Below, one piece after another: positions 16,007 to 24,812 of a DNA stretch of 64,000 bases. Both the position numbers and the translations under genes were made by a program. Source of the stretch: Acidobacteriota bacterium (lineage in GTDB: Bacteria; Acidobacteriota; Terriglobia; Terriglobales; Acidobacteriaceae). The stretch covers positions 186,001 through 250,000 of the forward strand of contig JAFDVW010000016.1 of NCBI GenBank assembly GCA_018268755.1. The letters are read 5' to 3'. Positions within the stretch are counted from its first letter, which is position 1, and every line of letters begins with the position of its first letter. Below the pieces are notes generated by a model that saw only the letters and a list, made by a program, of their open reading frames with translations, did not search any database and had not been told where the DNA came from.

Positions 16007-16023
16007 GGCCGCCCCTGGCGGCC
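16007..16023 (+). terminator. Rho-independent terminator after the DksA-type gene
   Basis: Stem GGCCGCC / GGCGGCC with a CCT loop is followed by TTGTTTTTTT. Confidence 0.88.
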
Positions 16024-16169
16024 TTGTTTTTTTGCCCCTGCCCCCCCAGCCTTCCGACGCCACGTAATCAAGTGGGGGGCCTCGGCTGCCGGGGTACCGC
16101 CTGCTTTGACGGTGTCAAAAGTGGCCTGTTACACTGAAAAATTGCCGGTTTATTGTTAACGAGGACATT

Positions 16170-16895
16170 GTGCGCGCAGAAACCCGTCATCAGCTCAAAC
16201 AAGACAAATTCAGCAAAGCCACCATCAATGCGGCGGAACAGACTGTCCATTGGTCGATCGAACATCAGAAGAGCCTGGTCATTGCCGCCATCGTCGTTGT
16301 GCTGGCCCTGCTGGCCGGGCTGGGTGGCTGGTATTACATGAACCAACAGGAACAGAAGGCCAGCCTGGAACTGGGCAAGGCGATTCGTACCCTGGAGACT
16401 CCGGTGCGCCCCGAGGGCGTTCCTCCCCAGCCCGATTACCCCAGCTTTGGCTCCTCGAAGGAGCGCGCCACCCAAGCCCACAAGGAATTCCAGGCGGTGG
16501 TGTCCAAATATGGACACACGACTGCCGGCGATGTGGCGCGGTACCTTCTAGGACAAACCGCCGCCGATCTGGGCGATTACGCAGAGGCGGAGCGGGAGTT
16601 GAAAGAAGTGGCCTCCTCCAGCAAGAAAGACACCGCCGCCCTGGCCAACTTCGCGCTGGCCTCGGTGTATCGCCAGCAAGGCAAGAACAAAGACGCTATC
16701 AGCCTTTATAAGGGCCTGATCGACAAGCCGGCCGCCACGGTCAGCAAGCCCACGGCGCAGCTGGCGCTCGCCGAAACTTATTTATCGGACCAGCAGCCGC
16801 TGGACGCCAAGAAAATCTACGAGCAGGTGCAGAAGGACAACCCGACGAGTCCAGCAGCCCGCCTGGCCTCGGCGCAGCTCCAGGATATGAAGTAA
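16170..16895 (+). CDS. YfgM-like membrane-anchored TPR protein
   Basis: This 241-aa protein has a short cytoplasmic N-terminus, one membrane helix (about residues 36-56, LVIAAIVVVLALLAGLGGWYY) and a periplasmic TPR domain. Repeats are visible as GDYAEAERELKEVA, GKNKDAISLYKGLI and QPLDAKKIYEQVQ. YfgM in Escherichia works with PpiD near the Sec translocon as a chaperone helper; this product shares that architecture but is not otherwise tied to it. It starts with GTG at 16170 after AACGAGGACATT. It is flanked by terminators, so it is monocistronic. Confidence 0.75.
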   Translation: MRAETRHQLKQDKFSKATINAAEQTVHWSIEHQKSLVIAAIVVVLALLAGLGGWYYMNQQEQKASLELGKAIRTLETPVRPEGVPPQPDYPSFGSSKERATQAHKEFQAVVSKYGHTTAGDVARYLLGQTAADLGDYAEAERELKEVASSSKKDTAALANFALASVYRQQGKNKDAISLYKGLIDKPAATVSKPTAQLALAETYLSDQQPLDAKKIYEQVQKDNPTSPAARLASAQLQDMK

Positions 16896-16911
16896 GGATC
16901 TCCGCATGAAG

Positions 16912-16932
16912 GCCCACGGCCCGGCCGTGGGC
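16912..16932 (+). terminator. Rho-independent terminator
   Basis: Perfect 9-base-pair stem GCCCACGGC / GCCGTGGGC with a CCG loop and a T7 tract. It ends the YfgM-like gene. Confidence 0.92.
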
Positions 16933-17029
16933 TTTTTTTATTTCGGGATTTTTTAGACTTCCCGCGGCTTGCCTGGGAAAATGCCACCATAGAAAGACGG
17001 CGAGTAAGCTCGCCGGTCAGGAGGACGCT

Positions 17030-17608
17030 GTGGTTCAGACCGCTTCCACCATGCTTCCGTTGGGAACACCAGCCCCGGATTTCACCCTTCCCGATCCCAG
17101 CGGGCAGAAGGTCTCTCTGCAGGATTTCGCCCCGGCGCCGGCGCTGCTGGTGGCGTTTCTCTGCAACCACTGTCCTTTTGTGAAGCATGTGCGCAGCGAG
17201 TTCGCGGCGCTGGCGCGGGAGTATCAGGCCAAGGGCGTGGCCGTGGTTGCCATCAGCTCCAATGACGCCGTGGCCTATCCCCAGGACGGGCCGGAGAAGA
17301 TGGCGGACGAGGTCCGTAACTTCGGCTATACCTTCCCTTATCTCTACGATGAATCACAGGCTGTCGCCAAGGCTTACCACGCCGCCTGCACGCCGGACTT
17401 CTACCTCTTCGACAAAAGCCACAAGCTGCAATACCGCGGCCAGATGGATGGCAGCCGTCCAGGAAACTCAGAGCCGGTGACCGGAAAAGATCTGCGCGCC
17501 GCGCTGGATGCGGTGTTGGCGGGACGCACACCCGCAACCGAGCAGCAGCCGAGCGTCGGATGCAACATCAAATGGAAGCGGGGAAATGAGCCGGAATACT
17601 TCCGCTAG
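17030..17608 (+). CDS. Thioredoxin-fold redoxin (AhpC/TSA-like, PRX-like)
   Basis: The 192-aa protein has a redoxin fold with the active motif FLCNHCPFVKHV (CxxC-type cysteines near residues 45-48). The N-terminus LGTPAPDFTLPD and the C-terminal PSVGCNIKWKRGNEP are typical of a cytoplasmic thioredoxin-like family common in environmental bacteria. There is no signal peptide. It probably reduces peroxides or disulfides; the electron donor is unknown. The start is GTG at 17030 with CAGGAGGAC before it. Its stop TAG overlaps the stop of the convergent permease gene by three bases. Confidence 0.88.
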   Translation: MVQTASTMLPLGTPAPDFTLPDPSGQKVSLQDFAPAPALLVAFLCNHCPFVKHVRSEFAALAREYQAKGVAVVAISSNDAVAYPQDGPEKMADEVRNFGYTFPYLYDESQAVAKAYHAACTPDFYLFDKSHKLQYRGQMDGSRPGNSEPVTGKDLRAALDAVLAGRTPATEQQPSVGCNIKWKRGNEPEYFR

Positions 17609-18918
17609 ACACGGCCGGTTTTCCTGACGATGGCGTACACCAGGGGCCCCAGGGCCAGCGCCACCGGCCCCCACAGCAAGCCATAACGGTCGCTGCCCAA
17701 CATGGCAACGACACTCATCACAACGGGCGCGCCCACCGCATAAAGCAGGCCCAGACGTCCTCCGGGAATCACAAAGGGGCGGGGCATGTCCGCTTGTTTC
17801 CGCCGCAACTGCCAAGCCGACAAGACGGTCAGCAGAGACGTGGCAATGCGCAGCCACATATAAATGGTGATGAGCCGGGTCAAAGTCTGAAATGCCAGCA
17901 AGGCATAAACCCCGGCGGAAATCAGGATCGCCATCCAGGGCGTGCCGAAGCGAGGATGACGGCGGGTCAGAATTTCAGGAAGATATCCATCCTGCGCCAT
18001 GGCGAATGGCATGCGCGTCGTGGTCAATATCGTGCTGTTGAGCAGGGCGGCATTGGTGACCATGGCGGCAATCGTCATCCACTGCCCCAGCCAGGGACCG
18101 CCGATCAACTCCGCCGCCTTGGGAAAATAGCCGCCCTGCCAATCCTGCCAGTTGCCCAGCGCGGCCAGGGAGGCGAAGGTGGGCAGAAAGTAGGCCGCGA
18201 TCGAAAGCGGCACCACCAGGGCCAGGGCGCGAGGATAAGTGCGGCGGGGATTTTCGACTTCTTCGGCCACGGTCGATAACTGCTCATAGCCGGAATAGAG
18301 CCAGAGACCCAGCGCCAGGCCCACGCCAAAGACCTGAAACGGCGGCTTGCCGGGAGGAACCAACGGAAGCAGAGGATTGTGCTGCCACTTCCCCAACCCC
18401 ATCCCCACCAGGACCAACACCGGCAGCAGGATAAAGACTTCCAACAGGGTGGCAAACTTCCCTACCATCTGGATGCCGCGCACATTCACGTAGGCCAGGC
18501 CCGCGATCAAACCAAGGGCGACCAGATAATGCTTCCAGCCTGTGAGCTGCGGAAACCAGAACTGCAGGTAGTCGGCGAACAGGACCCCATAAATCCCGCC
18601 CAGAAGAAACGAAGCCGACCAATTCCACCATCCCGCCAGAAAGCCCCAGAGGTCCCCGAAGGCGGCGCGCGACCAGCGATAAAAGCCGCCTTCCACCGGC
18701 ATGGCGGTGGTCAGCTCCGCCGCCACCAGCGAAATGGGCACACACCAGAACAAGGGCAGGAACAACAGGTACAGCAAGGTCATCCCCGGGCCGGAGGTGG
18801 TCACCATGTCCTCCAAGCCGAAGGGCCCGGCCGTGGTGTAGGAGAACATCACCCACACGAAGTAGAACAGCCCAGCCTTGCGAACGGTGGATGAAATGGC
18901 AGTGGCTGGCTTGGTCAC
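17605..18918 (-). CDS. APC-superfamily amino acid permease
   Basis: This 437-aa polytopic membrane protein has about 12 hydrophobic helices. The first helix contains the APC family signature region FSYTTAGPFGLEDMV. The consensus GLALGLWLYSGYEQLSTVAEEVENP in the middle is the amino acid permease motif after helix 6. It probably imports amino acids or polyamines by proton coupling. The GTG at 18918 was preferred because it leaves a short cytoplasmic tail; an ATG at 18966 would extend it by 16 residues. It overlaps the redoxin gene end to end on the opposite strand. Confidence 0.88.
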   Translation of the reverse strand: MTKPATAISSTVRKAGLFYFVWVMFSYTTAGPFGLEDMVTTSGPGMTLLYLLFLPLFWCVPISLVAAELTTAMPVEGGFYRWSRAAFGDLWGFLAGWWNWSASFLLGGIYGVLFADYLQFWFPQLTGWKHYLVALGLIAGLAYVNVRGIQMVGKFATLLEVFILLPVLVLVGMGLGKWQHNPLLPLVPPGKPPFQVFGVGLALGLWLYSGYEQLSTVAEEVENPRRTYPRALALVVPLSIAAYFLPTFASLAALGNWQDWQGGYFPKAAELIGGPWLGQWMTIAAMVTNAALLNSTILTTTRMPFAMAQDGYLPEILTRRHPRFGTPWMAILISAGVYALLAFQTLTRLITIYMWLRIATSLLTVLSAWQLRRKQADMPRPFVIPGGRLGLLYAVGAPVVMSVVAMLGSDRYGLLWGPVALALGPLVYAIVRKTGRV

Positions 18919-19000
18919 GGGGCAAGGGCGGAGCTTCCCGCCATAGTAGAGCCGAGAGCATATCACTGCCCGAAGCCGCGAAGCCAGCCCTAAGAAAACT

Positions 19001-19030
19001 AGGTAGTGTCTCAGTTAGTGACGCACTACC
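19001..19030. repeat. GGTAGTG / CACTACC hairpin
   Basis: A palindrome with GGTAGTG and CACTACC arms enclosing about 15 bases. It lies between the permease start and the small lipoprotein gene. It may be a regulatory hairpin or an element end. Confidence 0.45.
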
Positions 19031-19048
19031 GAAAACTACGATCACCGG

Positions 19049-19273
19049 TTAGGGGTGGTTACCAAGGGCCGGCACGACCTTCACGCAGTTGGCGGTGATC
19101 ACCACTCCGTTACAAACATAGCGCTGATCGGGAAGCTGGGCGCAAGGCTGAGTGAAATTGGTAATGTTCACCTTCACGCATTGGGCCGGAATCAGGATAC
19201 GGAAAGCATGGGGTTGCAGGCATCCGGGCAGGAGCATCAGCAAAGCGGGGATCAGAATCGAAGCTGTTTTCAC
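19049..19273 (-). CDS. Small putative lipoprotein
   Basis: The 74-aa product begins with a basic-hydrophobic signal and a lipobox-like LLPGC at about residue 18. The mature part holds four further cysteines (QCVK, QPCAQL, VCNG, NCVK), suggesting two disulfides in the periplasm. A GTG start at 19273 has AGAGGA 7 bases before it. It is too short for family assignment. It is separated from the OmpA gene by a terminator region. Confidence 0.55.
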   Translation of the reverse strand: MKTASILIPALLMLLPGCLQPHAFRILIPAQCVKVNITNFTQPCAQLPDQRYVCNGVVITANCVKVVPALGNHP

Positions 19274-19374
19274 CGGTGTCCTCTTTCAGCGTTAAGGGCA
19301 CTATCGGCGGCATCCGGCAAGTCTTGATGTGCAAAACCCAGAAAGACAAAATGGTTACTTTCGGCGCACAAACG

Positions 19375-19404
19375 AAAAGCCCCTCGCTTACGCGAGGGGC
19401 TTTT
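19375..19404. terminator. Terminator downstream of the OmpA-family gene
   Basis: A perfect 13-base-pair inverted repeat (AAAAGCCCCTCGC and its complement) around a TTAC loop. On the minus strand the stem itself ends in TTTT followed by CGTTTG. It ends the gene at 19445. Confidence 0.88.
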
Positions 19405-19444
19405 CTGGGGGAGGGCGTCCGGGCAGATTACCGGTCGTCCAAAC

Positions 19445-20296
19445 TTACTTCTGTTCCGCAGGGGCGGGAGTGCTGGCCGCCGAGAGCGACTCCAGGTCGT
19501 TCTTCAGCAGGCTGACTTCCACGCGGCCGCCGCTCATGCGCTTGGTCTTGGCGCTGTCATCGGCGGTCTGCACCGGCGCATTGCCCATGCCCACCACATA
19601 GATGCGGTAGACCGGGATCTCGTGGTTCAGCACCAGGTAGCGCACCACGGAGTCAGCCATCTTCTGCGAGGTCTGGATGGCCGCCTGGCCGTGACCGGAG
19701 GAGAAGCCCTGCACTTCCACGATGTAACCGCGCTGCCCTTTCAACGGCGTGGCCATTTCATCCAAGGCGGCTTTGGCGTTCTTGCTCAGCACGCTCTGGC
19801 CGGGACGGAAACGGATTTCCGTCTGATTGGTGGCCTTGTACTGGTCGATGTTGCCGACTACCTGCTCGACGGTAGTCAGGCGAGTATTGGCCTGGGTGGC
19901 GGTCTGCTGGGCCAGCTGCGCCTTGTTGCCGGCCTCGATGGCATGCTGGTCGGCCTCATTGGCTTTGGTGGAAGCCAACTGGATGCCGGCCTGCGCGCGC
20001 GAATCTACATCCTTGATCATCTTGCTGTTGGAGGCAGTCAGCTCATCCAGCTCGTTGACCCGGTCGCGGATCGGCGCGGTCTGGCGCTGCACGTACTTTT
20101 TACGGGCGAAGGGATTGATCTTTCCCCAGAAACCCTCATGCGTGTCCGGCTGCAGAGCGGGCTTGCCGCTGGCGCCGGTGGCCGACTGGTCGGCAGCGGG
20201 CTGGCTGGCCGCCGGCTGGTCCTGCGCGGTTTGCGCGAACACCGGGAGCGCGAGCATTAAAGACAGAAGCAGCGCGATTGAGATGCGAGTTTTCAT
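19445..20296 (-). CDS. OmpA-family outer-membrane / peptidoglycan-binding protein
   Basis: The 283-aa product has a signal peptide (MKTRISIALLLSLMLALPVF, cleavage after FAQ). A Gln/Ala-rich low-complexity stretch follows, then a long heptad region (about residues 95-165) likely to be coiled coil, and a C-terminal OmpA domain (TEIRFRPGQSVLSKNAKAAL; later VVGMGNAP and SGGRVEVSLL). OmpA domains hold peptidoglycan. The start at 20296 has GGAGGAAG before it; a longer frame upstream has no signal peptide. It is likely a structural envelope protein. Confidence 0.88.
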   Translation of the reverse strand: MKTRISIALLLSLMLALPVFAQTAQDQPAASQPAADQSATGASGKPALQPDTHEGFWGKINPFARKKYVQRQTAPIRDRVNELDELTASNSKMIKDVDSRAQAGIQLASTKANEADQHAIEAGNKAQLAQQTATQANTRLTTVEQVVGNIDQYKATNQTEIRFRPGQSVLSKNAKAALDEMATPLKGQRGYIVEVQGFSSGHGQAAIQTSQKMADSVVRYLVLNHEIPVYRIYVVGMGNAPVQTADDSAKTKRMSGGRVEVSLLKNDLESLSAASTPAPAEQK

Positions 20297-20736
20297 GTTC
20301 ACTTCCTCCGATTGGGGGAGCGTGTGGGGCTCCACTCCAGCGCGCCAAACGGGCGCGATGCGTGATTTTTGATGCGTCCCCTGCGGGTTTCTCAACAGGC
20401 TTTTGAGGGCCCTGCCGCCCGCACGCTGACGCAACGCCGGGCCAACCCGCGCCGCCTACCACCCGCGGCGCCTGCTCTTGCTAGTACAGGTGGAATGCCA
20501 AACTGTCGGTCAGCTAACCCCTTACTTTCCAACCACATTGTAGCCCCTTCCCAAGCAAAAACTGAGTAATTTTGGGGAACCCCGGTATAAAAACTGCTAG
20601 GGAGAAATTCGGCTGGGATGCGCGGGACCCCGGTTTTTGAGGGAATCCGGGCGCCTATTCCAAAGTATGGACGGAGGCCGGGCTATGCAGAGCTTCGCCA
20701 AATCCCGGCGGGAGTAGGGACAAGAAACTTGGCCTT
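20297..20736. other. Gene-free spacer upstream of the OmpA-family gene
   Basis: The 440 bases carry no recognisable gene or repeat copy. Transcription of the OmpA-family gene must start here. A TATAAA sequence near 20586 is on the opposite strand, so its relevance is unclear. Confidence 0.5.
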
Positions 20737-21849
20737 TTATCCGCAATACTTTTCATACTGCTCGTAAATGAAGTTGTCGGTCATTCCCGCCAGGTAATCG
20801 CACACCACGCGCGGCAGAGGCTCCTGGCGGGCTTTTTCCTGATAGCTGACAGGCAGATGTTCAGGATGGGCCATCCAGAATGCAAACAGATCGGTGATGA
20901 CGCGCTCGGCGAGGTCTTTTTCCGGATCGAGCGCCGCGGTCGAGTAGAGGTTGGCGTAGAGAAATTTTTTGGCGGCGCGCCGCTCCTGATCGGCTTGCGG
21001 GCTGAAGCCGGCCAGCCGCCGTGGACAGGCACGCACATCTTCCACCGAGCGCACCTGCGCGGCGGCGATTTCGTCCTGCGTATGGCGGATGAGGTCGCCG
21101 ACAAAATAATCCAGCATGCCTTTGAGAGCCTCATTGAACTTCAGTTTTTCCAGCGCCTGCGGATAGGCGCGCTCGGCCTCGCTGTAAAAACGTTCGAACA
21201 CGGGCACACCGGCCCGCATTTGCTCGAGCGTAAGCAGGCGGGCCTCAAAGCCGTCATCTAAATCGGCGGCATCGTAGGCAATTTCATCCGTCAGGTCGAT
21301 GAGCTGGGCCTCGAGCGGCGGCCGCTGCTCCAGCAAGTATTCGCGGAGCTCGGGATAGGCTTCGGCACGGTAATCGCGCGAGTGCTTGATGATGCCCTCG
21401 CGCACTTCGAAGGTGAGGTTCAATCCGCGGAAGGCGGCGTAGCGCAGTTCAAAGTCTTCGACAATGCGCAGCGCATGCAGGTTGTGGTCGAAGAACAGCC
21501 CATGCTGCCGCATGGCGGCATCCAGGGCCTTCTCGCCGGCATGGCCGAAAGGCGGATGGCCGATGTCGTGCACCAGGGCCAGCGCCTCGACCAGATCCAC
21601 GTTCAGAGCAAGTTGAGCGCCGATGGTGCGGGAGATTTGCGCGACTTCAATGGTATGGGTGAGGCGGTTGCGGAAATGATCGGAGTAACGGCGGGTAAAG
21701 ACCTGGGTCTTGGCCTCCAACCGCCGGAAGGCGCGGGCATGAATGACGCGATCGCGGTCACGTTGGAAGTCATTGCGGTAGGGATGCGCCGGCTCTGGGA
21801 AACGCCTGCCGTGTGACTCCTCCACCTTCACCGCGTAGTCGGCCAGCAT
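20737..21849 (-). CDS. dgt: dGTPase-like HD-domain triphosphohydrolase
   Basis: This 370-aa protein matches deoxyguanosinetriphosphate triphosphohydrolase-like proteins, which hydrolyse dNTPs to nucleosides and triphosphate. The HD metal ligands are visible in RLTHTIEVAQ, ALVHDIGHPPFGHAGE and IDLTDEIAYDAADLDDG. The N-terminal RAFRRLEAKTQVF is characteristic. It lacks the long insert of the enterobacterial Dgt and resembles the shorter broad-specificity group. It is a single gene, upstream of the OmpA-family gene in the same direction with a large gap. Nucleotide preference is unknown. Confidence 0.9.
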   Translation of the reverse strand: MLADYAVKVEESHGRRFPEPAHPYRNDFQRDRDRVIHARAFRRLEAKTQVFTRRYSDHFRNRLTHTIEVAQISRTIGAQLALNVDLVEALALVHDIGHPPFGHAGEKALDAAMRQHGLFFDHNLHALRIVEDFELRYAAFRGLNLTFEVREGIIKHSRDYRAEAYPELREYLLEQRPPLEAQLIDLTDEIAYDAADLDDGFEARLLTLEQMRAGVPVFERFYSEAERAYPQALEKLKFNEALKGMLDYFVGDLIRHTQDEIAAAQVRSVEDVRACPRRLAGFSPQADQERRAAKKFLYANLYSTAALDPEKDLAERVITDLFAFWMAHPEHLPVSYQEKARQEPLPRVVCDYLAGMTDNFIYEQYEKYCG

Positions 21850-21930
21850 ACCGGGAGTGTATCGGGTTTAGCTTGCAGCTGCCAGTTAGACGCGCCATGC
21901 GTTGCTGACCACCCTCTACTATTCGCTGCC

Positions 21931-22398
21931 TCACCCCAACTTCAGCTCCATCTCGCTGGTGGGAACAAACCCCATGCCTGCATAGAGTGGCCTACCGTCG
22001 CGGCTGGCATGCAGTGTGACCCGATGAAATTTCTGATCGCGGCACCAGGCAATCATGGTCTCCATCAACCGGCGCGCAATCCCCCGGCGGCGGAACTCCG
22101 CATCGACATACACATTCAGAATTCCGGCCTGACGGCAGTCCTGCTCATAGTCATAGGGATGACAGGGGCGAAGGGTGATCACTACGGCGCCTCCGCCAAC
22201 CGGGCGTCCGTCGAGCCAAGCCAGCCAGGCGCGAAAAGTGCCCTCCGGAATGGCCTTCTCGAAATACGGCCGGCAAGTGGCGATCATGTGGTCAAGATCA
22301 TGGGCATTCTGATAGCCCATAGCTTCATACATGCCGCGCCGCTGCCGCAGAATTTCCGGAATGTCCGCCATGCCCGCGGGACGAATGGTGAGGTCCAT
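21931..22398 (-). CDS. GNAT-family N-acetyltransferase
   Basis: The 155-aa protein has the GNAT fold. Motif A (acetyl-CoA binding) reads VYVDAEFRRRGIARRLMETM, and motif B contains RDQKFHRVTLHASRDGRPLY with the final GMGFVPTSEMEL beta strand. The acceptor is unknown; the nearest neighbours (dGTPase-like, TPR protein) give no hint. It starts with ATG at 22398. A terminator hairpin lies just upstream (22425-22446) that separates it from the TPR gene. Confidence 0.85.
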   Translation of the reverse strand: MDLTIRPAGMADIPEILRQRRGMYEAMGYQNAHDLDHMIATCRPYFEKAIPEGTFRAWLAWLDGRPVGGGAVVITLRPCHPYDYEQDCRQAGILNVYVDAEFRRRGIARRLMETMIAWCRDQKFHRVTLHASRDGRPLYAGMGFVPTSEMELKLG

Positions 22399-22424
22399 AC
22401 CAGTATTTCATCTCACAAAAAGCT

Positions 22425-22446
22425 AAGCCGGGCAAATGCCCGGCTT
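22425..22446 (-). terminator. Terminator of the large TPR gene (minus strand)
   Basis: A perfect 10-base-pair stem AAGCCGGGCA / TGCCCGGCTT with a 2-base loop centre. On the minus strand AGCTTTTTG follows. Confidence 0.82.
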
Positions 22447-22542
22447 CCGGAGAATAAAAGATGAACTGCAGATTCCTCGCCGCTACGCTCCTCGGAATGA
22501 CAATGACTTTAAGAGCGCCCCGAAATCGAGGACCCGGCGAAA

Positions 22543-24618
22543 TTATTTATTGGCCGGCTCTTCCTTGGCCAATTTCACCTTGGCCGACTCCAGTTTCTTC
22601 TGCACCTTGGCTACGTCATCCTGGTCGACTTCGGCGGAGATGGTCTTGTTCCATTCCGTCAAAGCGCGTTCCCAATGCGCGGCGGCCAGACGCAGGCGTC
22701 CGGTCTTCTGATAAAGATCGCCGATGTGGTCCTGCACCGTGGGGTCGGTGGCCATGCGCTGCACGGCTTTGTTCAGGTTCTCTTCCGCCAGCTCATACTT
22801 CCCCATTTTGAAGTAGGCCCAGCCCAGGGAATCGAGGTAGGCTCCGTTGGCGGGATCGACCTCCACCGCCTTCTTGATGAGGTTCAGGGCCTCATCCAAC
22901 TTCACGCCGCGGTCGGCCAGCATATAGCCCAGATAATTCAGGGCCATGGCATTGTCGGGATCGGCGCTGAGGACTTTGCGAAACTGGTCTTCCGCTTCGT
23001 CATACTTCTTGGCCCGCTCATACGTCGACCCGCGCAGGAACACGATGTACTGCTTTTCCTCATCGCGGGTGGAAAGTTCTTCCGCCTTGTTCAGCGCGGC
23101 TTCCGCGTCGGGCCAACGCTTGAGGCGGCTGTTCATTTGGGCCAGCGTGATGTAGACCTCACGGTCCTCAGGGCCGCCTTTCAGCAAGGTCTTGACCTGG
23201 GCCAGCGCCTCATCGGCGTGTCCCATGTCCGCCAACTGCGCGGCATACATCATTTTCAGGCCCCGGCTGTTGGGCAGTTTCGCCGCCCCTTCCTTGGCGG
23301 CATCGGTGGCCTGCTGCCACTGCTTGGCTTCGCGATAGGTATCGATGATCTGCGAGTAGCCGCGCTCGGCGTTGTCGTCGCCGAGCGTCAGCATCTTACG
23401 GAAGGTCTCGAGCGCCTGCGTGTTATTGCCGTTGTCGCGGTAGATGGACCCCAGCCGCTCCAGGAAGATGGCGCGATTGTTGCGGTCGGACTGGCTGTAG
23501 TTGTTATCGGGCTTCTCGGTCTTCTTCAATAGGTCCTGCAGGCTCTTGATGGCGTCCTCGTAACGCCCCTGCGATTGATACACCGCGGCGATGCTATAAG
23601 GAACTTCAATCGAGTCCTGCACCATGGACTCAGCCTTCTTCAGGTTCTCCAGCGCCAGGTCAAACTTTCCCTGCCGGCGATAGATGTCGCCGATGCGCAC
23701 AAAGGTCTGGGCATCTTCCGGATTGGCTTCGGCAATCACCTTGTACTGCTGCAAGGCGGCTTCCATCTGGCCGTCGTTGAGCAGGTTCTGCGCCAGCCCA
23801 CGGATGGCATCGAGATTGTCGCGGTCCAGTTCCACCGCATGCTGATAGGCGTCGACCGCCTTCTTGTATTGTTTCTGCTGCTCGTAGGTGTAGCCCAGGG
23901 CGGAGTAAAGCTTGGCCGAACGCGCCGCATCGGGAATCGAGCTCAACACTTCGGAAGCGCGCGCCGTGTCGCCTTCCTCGTTGTACAGGTAGGCCAGCGT
24001 AGTGACCGACTCCTCGGAGTTGGGGTCCAGCTTGACTGCGAGCTTGAACTGATCTTCCGCCTTCTGCAGGTCGTTGTTCAGGCGGTACAGGCGGCCAAGG
24101 AGCAGATGATCGTCCACGTCCTCGGGTTCCAGCTTGATGATCTGTTCGTACTCGGCGATGGCCAGCTTCAGCATGTTCTGCGAGCCGGGATTGGACTGGG
24201 TATCGCCCAGGGAGCGCAGATAAATCCGGCCCAGCAGCTTGTGGGCCTCCAAATTGTTGGGATCGCGTTTGAGAATGTCCTGCGCTTCCAGCACGGCATC
24301 GCGAATGCGTCCGGTCTTGGCATACAGTTCCGCCAGCCCCGAAGTGAGGTATTCCGAGGTGGGGTCGGCATCAATCGCCAGCCGGTATTCCTCAATCGCC
24401 TTGGCCGCCAGGTCGCTACGGGCATACATCGCCATCTGCTCTTCGTACATGTGCGCCAGCGCGTAGTGATAGTACGCCGCGCCTTTATCGGTCTTGCGGA
24501 CCTGAGGTTGCGGAGCAGGCTTGGCTTCCTTGCTTTCCTGGGCCACGGCCAGCATGCCGGCAAGACCCAGGGTCAGCACTGCAAATGACACGGCAATACG
24601 ACCATAGATGGGTTTCAT
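22543..24618 (-). CDS. Large secreted TPR protein
   Basis: The 691-aa product has a signal peptide (MKPIYGRIAVSFAVLTLG, ending around LAVAQ) and then tandem tetratricopeptide repeats over nearly the whole length. Units such as DDHLLLGRLYRLNNDLQKAE, GYTYEQQKQYKKAVDAYQHA and LNYLGYMLADRGVKLDEALN are evident. TPR superhelices are protein-binding scaffolds. It probably acts in the periplasm, perhaps in envelope assembly, but no partner is encoded next to it. The start at 24618 was chosen for the signal peptide; an upstream in-frame ATG gives an unlikely N-terminus. Confidence 0.85.
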   Translation of the reverse strand: MKPIYGRIAVSFAVLTLGLAGMLAVAQESKEAKPAPQPQVRKTDKGAAYYHYALAHMYEEQMAMYARSDLAAKAIEEYRLAIDADPTSEYLTSGLAELYAKTGRIRDAVLEAQDILKRDPNNLEAHKLLGRIYLRSLGDTQSNPGSQNMLKLAIAEYEQIIKLEPEDVDDHLLLGRLYRLNNDLQKAEDQFKLAVKLDPNSEESVTTLAYLYNEEGDTARASEVLSSIPDAARSAKLYSALGYTYEQQKQYKKAVDAYQHAVELDRDNLDAIRGLAQNLLNDGQMEAALQQYKVIAEANPEDAQTFVRIGDIYRRQGKFDLALENLKKAESMVQDSIEVPYSIAAVYQSQGRYEDAIKSLQDLLKKTEKPDNNYSQSDRNNRAIFLERLGSIYRDNGNNTQALETFRKMLTLGDDNAERGYSQIIDTYREAKQWQQATDAAKEGAAKLPNSRGLKMMYAAQLADMGHADEALAQVKTLLKGGPEDREVYITLAQMNSRLKRWPDAEAALNKAEELSTRDEEKQYIVFLRGSTYERAKKYDEAEDQFRKVLSADPDNAMALNYLGYMLADRGVKLDEALNLIKKAVEVDPANGAYLDSLGWAYFKMGKYELAEENLNKAVQRMATDPTVQDHIGDLYQKTGRLRLAAAHWERALTEWNKTISAEVDQDDVAKVQKKLESAKVKLAKEEPANK

Positions 24619-24812
24619 CAAAAAACCTTTAGTCCTACGAAACTTGGATGCCAAACCGCTGCGGGCGGGTGCTGTATCTATTTTACTCTTTGCAGCTTGC
24701 GAGAATGGCAAAAACTGGGAGATTCGGGCAAACCCCCGGCCAGCCGGAAGTACAGGGACGGAAGGAATCGAGACAATCTGATTTTTGAATAGCTTAGGCG
24801 CGAAACCGTCGC

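Noticed and set aside
19001..19030. GGTAGTG palindrome as an insertion-sequence end
   Set aside because: No matching second end or transposase lies nearby, so it is listed only as a hairpin.
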